Part shown: piece by piece, positions 31,667-37,026 of the stretch
Numbering within the stretch: the first letter of the stretch is position 1
Layout of the letters: each line of letters opens with the position of its first letter
NCBI GenBank assembly: GCA_022484805.1
Contig: JAKVKP010000024.1
Span: 1-37,026, forward strand
DNA length: 37,026 nt
Direction: 5' to 3'
DNA from: Streptococcaceae bacterium
Lineage (GTDB): Bacteria > Bacillota > Bacilli > Lactobacillales > Streptococcaceae
Translations under genes and position numbers: made by a program
The notes under the pieces: model-generated
Databases searched by the model: none
What the model was told of the DNA's origin: nothing
The model's input: the letters and a program-made list of their open reading frames with translations, nothing else

Positions 31667-33199
31667 ATGGAAAAAGTACAATTTTTTGATACAACACTTA
31701 GAGATGGTGAACAAACGCCAGGTGTCAGTTTCTCAACAAAAGAAAAGGTTGCTGTTGCCTTGCAATTAGAAAAATGGGGCGTAGATGTAATTGAAGCTGG
31801 TTTCCCAGCATCTTCAAATGAAAGTTTTAAAGCGGTTCAAGAAATTGCTAGAGTTGCTACCAAGCTATCGGTGACAGGACTTGCAAGATTGGTTAAAAAT
31901 GATATTGATAAAGCTTATGATGCTTTAAAGGATGCGAAATATCCACAAATCCATGTCTTTATCGCAACTAGTCCTGTACATATGGAATATAAATTAAAAA
32001 TGACACCTGATGAGGTATTGGCATCAATTAAAGAGCATGTCAGCTATGCGCGTGAAAAATTTGAAATTGTGCAGTTCTCGCCAGAGGACGCAACACGTTC
32101 AGAAAAAACCTTCTTACTTAAAGCTGTTCAGGCGGCAGTAGATGCAGGCGCCAGCGTAATTAATGTACCAGATACGGTTGGCTATTCTAATCCAGAAGAA
32201 TATGGGGCGCTGTTTAAATACCTAATTGAAAATATTAAAACGGATCGTGAAATTGTCTATTCACCACATTGTCATGACGATTTAGGAATGGCGACTGCTA
32301 ATTCATTAGCTGCAATTAAAAATGGTGCGAGACGCGTTGAGGGTACGGTCAATGGTCTTGGTGAACGTGCGGGCAATACAGCCTTGGAGGAAGTAGCGGT
32401 TGCACTGAAAATTCGCCAAGATTACTATCAAGTTGAATCAGGTATTGAATTGAAGGAAACTAAAAATACTAGCGATTTAATTTCTCGCTTTTCAGCAATT
32501 GCCGTGCCAAAAAATAAAGCAGTTGTTGGTGGTAATGCCTTTGCTCATGAATCAGGAATTCATCAAGATGGCTTTTTAAAGAATCCAAATACTTACGAAA
32601 TTATTACCCCAGAGATGGTTGGTGTTGCTCATTCTAGCCTGCCGTTAGGGAAGCTTTCTGGGCGCCATGCCTTCAATGAAAAATTAAAAGAGCTTGGCTT
32701 TGAATTATCTGAAAGTGATTTAAAGGCTGCTTTTAGAGATTTTAAAGATTTAGCAGATAAGAAAAACGATATTTCAGATGCTGATTTAAGAGCACTGATT
32801 GCTGGTCAAACGGTCCAACAGTCAGATTCATTTGTTTTTAATAATTTAGAGCTTTCATATCATTCAAATGGTGAGCAAGAAGCAACCGTTTATCTTGTAA
32901 ATGCTAATGGTGAAACAGTATCTAAAGCGGCAACTGGTAAAGGTTCAGTCGAAGCGATATTTGCAGCAATTGATGAAGTATTTAGTCAAAATGTTGCTTT
33001 AAATTCCTATGAAATTGCGGCAATTACAAGTGGTGTGGATGCACAGGCAGAAGTTCGTGTCTCGGTTGAAAATCCAGAAACAGGCACCATTTTTAATGCT
33101 GTTGGAATTGATTATGATATCTTAAAAGCATCCGCCTTAGCTTATATGAATGCGAATATTGTTGTTCAAAAAGAGAACCTAAAGGTTGTTCAACACTAA
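31667..33199 (+). CDS. leuA: 2-isopropylmalate synthase
   Basis: A 510-residue enzyme for the first committed leucine step: acetyl-CoA plus 2-oxoisovalerate. The TIM-barrel domain starts [17 protein letters not shown] (5-21), which contains the metal-binding Asp and catalytic Arg, and includes [18 protein letters not shown] near 203-220 with the metal His pair. [18 protein letters not shown] follows at about 288. The C-terminal part from about 370 is the leucine-sensing LeuA dimer domain. ATG 31667 has GAGG about 10 bases before it. Expression is under CodY and attenuation, with feedback by leucine expected. Confidence 0.95.
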   Translation: MEKVQFFDTTLRDGEQTPGVSFSTKEKVAVALQLEKWGVDVIEAGFPASSNESFKAVQEIARVATKLSVTGLARLVKNDIDKAYDALKDAKYPQIHVFIATSPVHMEYKLKMTPDEVLASIKEHVSYAREKFEIVQFSPEDATRSEKTFLLKAVQAAVDAGASVINVPDTVGYSNPEEYGALFKYLIENIKTDREIVYSPHCHDDLGMATANSLAAIKNGARRVEGTVNGLGERAGNTALEEVAVALKIRQDYYQVESGIELKETKNTSDLISRFSAIAVPKNKAVVGGNAFAHESGIHQDGFLKNPNTYEIITPEMVGVAHSSLPLGKLSGRHAFNEKLKELGFELSESDLKAAFRDFKDLADKKNDISDADLRALIAGQTVQQSDSFVFNNLELSYHSNGEQEATVYLVNANGETVSKAATGKGSVEAIFAAIDEVFSQNVALNSYEIAAITSGVDAQAEVRVSVENPETGTIFNAVGIDYDILKASALAYMNANIVVQKENLKVVQH

Positions 33200-33285
33200 A
33201 ATAAAACGTAACTGACTTAAAATTAAGGTTATAAATATTTTTTTAATAAATAAATAATTAAATGAATGATGGAATGGGGATATTA

Positions 33286-34335
33286 ATGTATAAAATTGTT
33301 ACTTTACCAGGCGATGGCATCGGACCAGAAATTATGGCACAAAGTTTACGTGTTTTAGCAGTAGTGGCAGAAAAAACTGGCTTTGAATATACTGTTGAGG
33401 AAAAGCCATTTGGAGGTGCGGGGATTGATGCGGCTGGTCATCCATTACCAGATGAAACCTTAGCCGCAGCGAAATCTGCTGACGCAATTCTTTTAGCAGC
33501 TATTGGTGGACCACAATATGATACAGCATCGATTCGACCAGAGCAAGGTCTTTTAGCCTTGAGAAAGGCACTTGGCTTATTTGCTAATCTAAGACCAATT
33601 ACTGTTAATCAGGCCTTGGCACATTTATCCCCATTAAAACCAGAAATTGTGGTTGGTGTTGATTTTATTGTTGTACGTGAATTGACTGGTGGCATATATT
33701 TTGGTGAGCATACCTTAAATTCAGATTCAGCTAGAGATGTGAATGATTATAATGCTAACGAAATTCGCCGAATTATTCGTAAAGCTTTTGTGATTGCACA
33801 AGGTCGTCGTAAGAAAGTAACTTCTGTTGATAAGCAAAATGTTTTGGCAACAAGTAAGTTATGGCGTAAAATTGCAGATGAAGTAGCACTTGAATTTCCT
33901 GATGTCGAATTAGAACATCAATTAGTTGATTCTTGTGCGATGGTCATGATTACTAATCCTAAGAAATTTGACGTAATTGTGACTGAAAATCTTTTTGGTG
34001 ATATTTTATCAGATGAAGCAAGTGTCTTGCCTGGTTCATTAGGTGTAATGCCGAGTGCGAGTCATTCAGAAACTGGACCATCGTTATATGAACCGATTCA
34101 TGGTTCGGCGCCAGATATTGCTGGTAAAAACATTGCAAATCCCGTATCGATGTTGTTATCTGTTGCAATGATGTTTAGACAAAGCTTCAACGATGTTAAT
34201 TCTGCTGAATTGATTGAAAATGCTTGTGACACTGTAATGAATCAAGGTATTTTAACGGGTGATTTAGGTGGTACGGCAAAAACAACTGAATTTGTAGATG
34301 CTGTGATTGATGTGATAAAAGGAACGGAGCGTTAA
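33286..34335 (+). CDS. leuB: 3-isopropylmalate dehydrogenase
   Basis: A 349-residue NAD-dependent oxidative decarboxylase making 2-oxoisocaproate. It opens [18 protein letters not shown] and has FANLRPI, the substrate loop [13 protein letters not shown] near 135-147, the Lys/Asp metal site in [31 protein letters not shown], and the NAD motif [16 protein letters not shown]. The start is ATG 33286, preceded by GGGGA at 6 bases; an in-frame ATG at 33262 adds non-family residues. It lies 86 bases after leuA and one base before leuC. Confidence 0.95.
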   Translation: MYKIVTLPGDGIGPEIMAQSLRVLAVVAEKTGFEYTVEEKPFGGAGIDAAGHPLPDETLAAAKSADAILLAAIGGPQYDTASIRPEQGLLALRKALGLFANLRPITVNQALAHLSPLKPEIVVGVDFIVVRELTGGIYFGEHTLNSDSARDVNDYNANEIRRIIRKAFVIAQGRRKKVTSVDKQNVLATSKLWRKIADEVALEFPDVELEHQLVDSCAMVMITNPKKFDVIVTENLFGDILSDEASVLPGSLGVMPSASHSETGPSLYEPIHGSAPDIAGKNIANPVSMLLSVAMMFRQSFNDVNSAELIENACDTVMNQGILTGDLGGTAKTTEFVDAVIDVIKGTER

Positions 34336-34336
34336 T

Positions 34337-35722
34337 ATGGGACAATCAATTTTTGAAAAACTATGGGATCGCCATGTAATTACAGGTGAGGCAGGAGAAC
34401 CACAACTGCTTTACGTGGATTTGCATTTGATTCACGAGGTAACTAGTCCACAAGCCTTTTCTGGACTAAGAGCCGCAGGTCGTAAAGTACGTCGCACCGA
34501 TTTAACCTATGGTACGATGGACCACAATACACCAACAGTCGATATTTTTAATATTTCAGACGCCATTTCAAAAAATCAAATTGATACATTAGGGCGTAAC
34601 GCCAAAGAATTTGGCGTTACAGTTGCAACACATGGCTCTGAGAAGCAAGGGATTGTGCATATGGTTGGACCAGAAATTGGTCAATCTCAACCTGGTAAAA
34701 TTGTTGTTTGTGGTGATTCACATACAGCAACCCACGGCGCCTTTGGTGCCATCGCCTTTGGTATCGGGACAAGTGAAGTGGAACACGTTTTTGCGACTCA
34801 GACAATTTGGCAAAGTAAACCTAAGACAATGAAGGTTGATTTTATTGGACAACCTCAGCATGGTGTTTATGCCAAAGATTATATCCTAGCTTTAATTGCT
34901 AAGCATGGTGTTGATGCCGGTGTTGGTTATGCAGTTGAATTTACAGGTGAAGCAATTAGTGAGCTTGAAATGGAAGAGCGGATGACTATTTGTAATATGT
35001 CAATTGAGTTTGGCGCTAAAATGGGCTTGATGAATCCTGATGAGAAAACATATGCTTACGTTAAAGGACGTGAGTTTGCACCTAAGGATTATGATGCAGC
35101 GGTTGCTGATTGGCGTACTTTACCTAGTGATCCAGATGCAGTCTATGATAAGGTGATTACAATTGATGTTTCAAAATTGGCACCAATGGTGACCTGGGGT
35201 ACGAATCCTGAAATGGGAATTGAATTTACTGAAACATTCCCTGAAATCAAAGATTTTAATGATGAGCGTGCCTACCATTACATGGATTTGGAGCCTGGTC
35301 AAAGACCAGAGGAAATTGACCTCGGCTATGTTTTTATTGGCTCATGTACCAATTCTCGTCTTTCAGACTTAGAGCTTGCGGCTAAATTCGTTAAGGGTAA
35401 AAAGGTATCTGATAAACTAACAGCGATTGTAGTACCAGGGAGTCGTCCTGTGAAACATGCCGCAGAGGCGATTGGCTTAGACAAAATCTTTAAAGACGCA
35501 GGCTTTGAATGGCGTGAGCCAGGTTGTTCAATGTGTCTTGGTATGAACCCAGACCAAGTGCCAGAGGGTGTGCATTGTGCATCAACAAGTAACCGGAATT
35601 TTGAAGGTCGTCAAGGTAAGAATGCAAGAACACATCTATGTAGTCCTGCGATGGCTGCAGCCGCGGCAATTGCTGGTAAGTTTGTTGATGTGCGCGAAAT
35701 AGTAAGTGAGGTAGGGGCATAA
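34337..35722 (+). CDS. leuC: 3-isopropylmalate dehydratase, large subunit
   Basis: A 461-residue aconitase-fold protein that isomerises 2- to 3-isopropylmalate together with LeuD. The 4Fe-4S cluster cysteines are in [10 protein letters not shown] at about residue 338 and in [12 protein letters not shown] at about 398 and 401. [27 protein letters not shown] at about 131-157 forms the substrate face. It begins at ATG 34337 with GGAG upstream and overlaps leuD by one base, as expected for subunits made in equal amounts. Confidence 0.95.
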   Translation: MGQSIFEKLWDRHVITGEAGEPQLLYVDLHLIHEVTSPQAFSGLRAAGRKVRRTDLTYGTMDHNTPTVDIFNISDAISKNQIDTLGRNAKEFGVTVATHGSEKQGIVHMVGPEIGQSQPGKIVVCGDSHTATHGAFGAIAFGIGTSEVEHVFATQTIWQSKPKTMKVDFIGQPQHGVYAKDYILALIAKHGVDAGVGYAVEFTGEAISELEMEERMTICNMSIEFGAKMGLMNPDEKTYAYVKGREFAPKDYDAAVADWRTLPSDPDAVYDKVITIDVSKLAPMVTWGTNPEMGIEFTETFPEIKDFNDERAYHYMDLEPGQRPEEIDLGYVFIGSCTNSRLSDLELAAKFVKGKKVSDKLTAIVVPGSRPVKHAAEAIGLDKIFKDAGFEWREPGCSMCLGMNPDQVPEGVHCASTSNRNFEGRQGKNARTHLCSPAMAAAAAIAGKFVDVREIVSEVGA

Positions 35723-36312
35723 TGGAGAAATTTACAATTGTTTCAGGGACTTCCGTGCCCTTAATGAATGATAATATTGATACCGATCAGATTATACCTA
35801 AACAATTTTTAAAAAGTACAGAAAAAACTGGATTTGGAAAGAATATGTTTTTTGAATGGCGTTACCAAGATGATGGTGTAACAGAGGATGATACTTTTGT
35901 TTTGAATTTTCCTGAATACCGTCAGGCATCTTTCTTAGTGACAGGTGATAATTTTGGGTCAGGCTCCTCTCGTGAACATGCCGCTTGGGCAATTGCGGAT
36001 TACGGTTTTCGAGCTGTAATTGCGGGTAGCTTTTCAGATATTTTTTATAATAATGCTTTAAAAAATGGTTTATTACCGATTGTTTTGCCACTTGAGCAAC
36101 GCCAAGCATTAGAGACGTTACCAGCAGATGAAGCAATTGAAATTAATTTGATTGAGCAGACAATTACTTCCTCTTTAGGCGTTTTTGAATTTGAAATTGA
36201 TCCAATTTGGAAGCATAAGCTAGTTCACGGATTAGATGATATAGGGATTACCCTTCAATCTGAAGCATTGATTACCGCTTATGAAAAAAATCGTCCTTCA
36301 TATTGGCAATAG
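35722..36312 (+). CDS. leuD: 3-isopropylmalate dehydratase, small subunit
   Basis: A 196-residue swivel domain that completes the LeuC active site. [14 protein letters not shown] at about 18-31 and [15 protein letters not shown] at about 76-90 are the two signature segments. ATG 35722 overlaps the leuC stop (TAATG). It closes the operon: a terminator follows and no ilv genes come after, unlike the leu-ilv arrangement of Lactococcus lactis. Confidence 0.95.
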   Translation: MEKFTIVSGTSVPLMNDNIDTDQIIPKQFLKSTEKTGFGKNMFFEWRYQDDGVTEDDTFVLNFPEYRQASFLVTGDNFGSGSSREHAAWAIADYGFRAVIAGSFSDIFYNNALKNGLLPIVLPLEQRQALETLPADEAIEINLIEQTITSSLGVFEFEIDPIWKHKLVHGLDDIGITLQSEALITAYEKNRPSYWQ

Positions 36313-36337
36313 CACTAAATGAATTAATATAAGAACT

Positions 36338-36377
36338 AGCAGTGAATTGAACACTTTAAATTCACTGCTTCTTTTTT
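36338..36377 (+). terminator. Terminator of the leu operon
   Basis: AGCAGTGAATT (36338-36348) pairs with AATTCACTGCT (36359-36369), followed by C and a T run to 36377. Confidence 0.88.
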
Positions 36378-36568
36378 AATAAGTAAGTGATTTTATGAAC
36401 AATTATAAATAACTTAAGTTTTTTAAGCTTGTGTTTTTTGAAAATTTATAGATTATCCTTAATCAGTAAATTGTTTAGTTAATCACATTGTAAACGATCA
36501 CAAATAATATTTTGACCATCAAAATAAATTCACAAACTTTAAAACTCAAAAACCTAATCAAATAAAGC

Positions 36569-36597
36569 TTGCACGGCTGTTTTTTTTAAGTTAAGAT
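36569..36597 (+). promoter_or_regulatory. Promoter of gapN
   Basis: TTGCAC (36569-36574), 17-base spacer, TAAGAT (36592-36597). The stretch before it, from 36378, holds no gene and no clear structure. Confidence 0.65.
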
Positions 36598-36620
36598 AGT
36601 ATCAATTTAGAAAAAAATTG

Positions 36621-36635
36621 AATTTTCAGAAAATT
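36621..36635. promoter_or_regulatory. CodY box in the gapN leader
   Basis: AATTTTCAGAAAATT, again identical to the CodY consensus. It is followed by TTCGG, so AATTTTCGG gives a partial overlapping second site. It lies about 24 bases after the -10 and just before the RBS, a place where bound CodY would act as a roadblock or start-site repressor. Confidence 0.88.
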
Positions 36636-36647
36636 TTCGGAGGCATT

Positions 36648-37026
36648 ATGACAGAGCAAATCAGTATTAAAGAATATCCATATTATGTGGGTGGAGAATT
36701 TAAAAACTCAGAATCAGGCAATACAATTGAAATTGTGTCACCATATAAAGACGAAGTGATAGGGAAAGTTCAAGCAATCTCAAAGTCTGAAGCAGATAAA
36801 GCAATTGCAGCAACTAAAAAAGCGCAAAAAGAATGGGCAGATCGTGATCTTTTTGAACGTGCTGCGTTATTAAATCAATGGGCTGATGAGTTAGCTAAAG
36901 ACCAGGCAGCGATTGCTGATATTATCATGCAAGAGGTCGGTAAGACACATAACGATGCTCTTAAGGAAGTTGTTCGGACTGCTGAATTTATTAAATATAC
37001 CGTTGAGGAATATATCCATTCAAATC
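36648..37026 (+). CDS. gapN: NADP-dependent non-phosphorylating glyceraldehyde-3-phosphate dehydrogenase, N-terminal part
   Basis: The first 126 codons of an aldehyde dehydrogenase family protein; it runs off the window. The start MTEQISIKEYPYYVGGEF, then KKAQKEWADRDLFERAALLNQ and the EVVRTAEFIKYTVEE segment agree well with streptococcal GapN, better than with succinate-semialdehyde or betaine aldehyde dehydrogenases. GapN oxidises glyceraldehyde-3-phosphate straight to 3-phosphoglycerate and makes NADPH. The catalytic Cys and Glu lie beyond the edge. ATG 36648 has CGGAGG upstream, overlapping the partial second CodY site. Confidence 0.8.
   Translation, partial: MTEQISIKEYPYYVGGEFKNSESGNTIEIVSPYKDEVIGKVQAISKSEADKAIAATKKAQKEWADRDLFERAALLNQWADELAKDQAAIADIIMQEVGKTHNDALKEVVRTAEFIKYTVEEYIHSN

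Noticed and set aside
1-37026. CRISPR array, tRNA or rRNA genes, prophage
   Set aside because: No spaced direct repeats, no tRNA cloverleaf or rRNA sequence, and no phage structural or integrase genes were seen on reading both strands.

Overview
The window is AT-rich, gene-dense DNA from a low-GC Gram-positive of the order Lactobacillales. A Streptococcaceae or Lactococcus-type host fits best. The pointers are a 627-residue PepO-like M13 endopeptidase, separate coaB and coaC genes followed by an ECF PanT-like substrate-binding subunit, two exact CodY boxes, a leucine-rich leader peptide with an attenuator before leuABCD, and the start of a streptococcal-type gapN. The species cannot be named from this sequence alone.

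Layout. 1-92: terminal inverted repeat and first 15 codons of an IS3/IS150-type element cut by the window edge. 201-7926 (minus): a tight eight-gene operon encoding an acetyltransferase, a polar amino-acid ABC importer (permease, ATPase, binding lipoprotein), a GldA/HcxA-type dehydrogenase, a HisC-like aminotransferase, a fumarase/aspartase-superfamily lyase and an MmgE/PrpD-family enzyme. 8239-11458 (plus): an M20 amidohydrolase and PepO. 11699-15716 (plus): a GntR regulator with two ABC modules, laid out like the Bacillus ytr operon. 15744-17716 (minus): a membrane-linked XRE regulator and an MFS exporter. 17935-19083: nagA behind a NagR-type operator. 19134-19772 (minus): a HAD phosphatase. 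20331-25917: an oligopeptide ABC transporter operon ending in an OsmC-like gene. 26151-28634: coaB-coaC-panT and an AlkD-like glycosylase. 28721-30448: phosphoglucomutase. 30563-30684: a strongly structured intergenic element. 30696-31293 (minus): two unknown small genes. 31399-36377: leuABCD with a CodY box, leader peptide and attenuator. 36569-37026: CodY box and 5' part of gapN.

How the genes fit together. Much of the window serves peptide and amino-acid supply: peptide import, PepO, M20 amidohydrolase, leucine synthesis, and CodY sites that tie leucine synthesis and gapN to branched-chain amino-acid status. The most unusual locus is 201-7926. An MmgE/PrpD protein next to a C-N lyase recalls the epimerase/lyase pair used on iminodisuccinate. 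Together with an importer, a transaminase and a 2-oxoacid-reductase-like enzyme it suggests uptake of an N-substituted amino acid, C-N cleavage, transamination and reduction. The substrate is unknown and the pathway is my inference. Functions are assigned from motifs read by eye; no database search was run.
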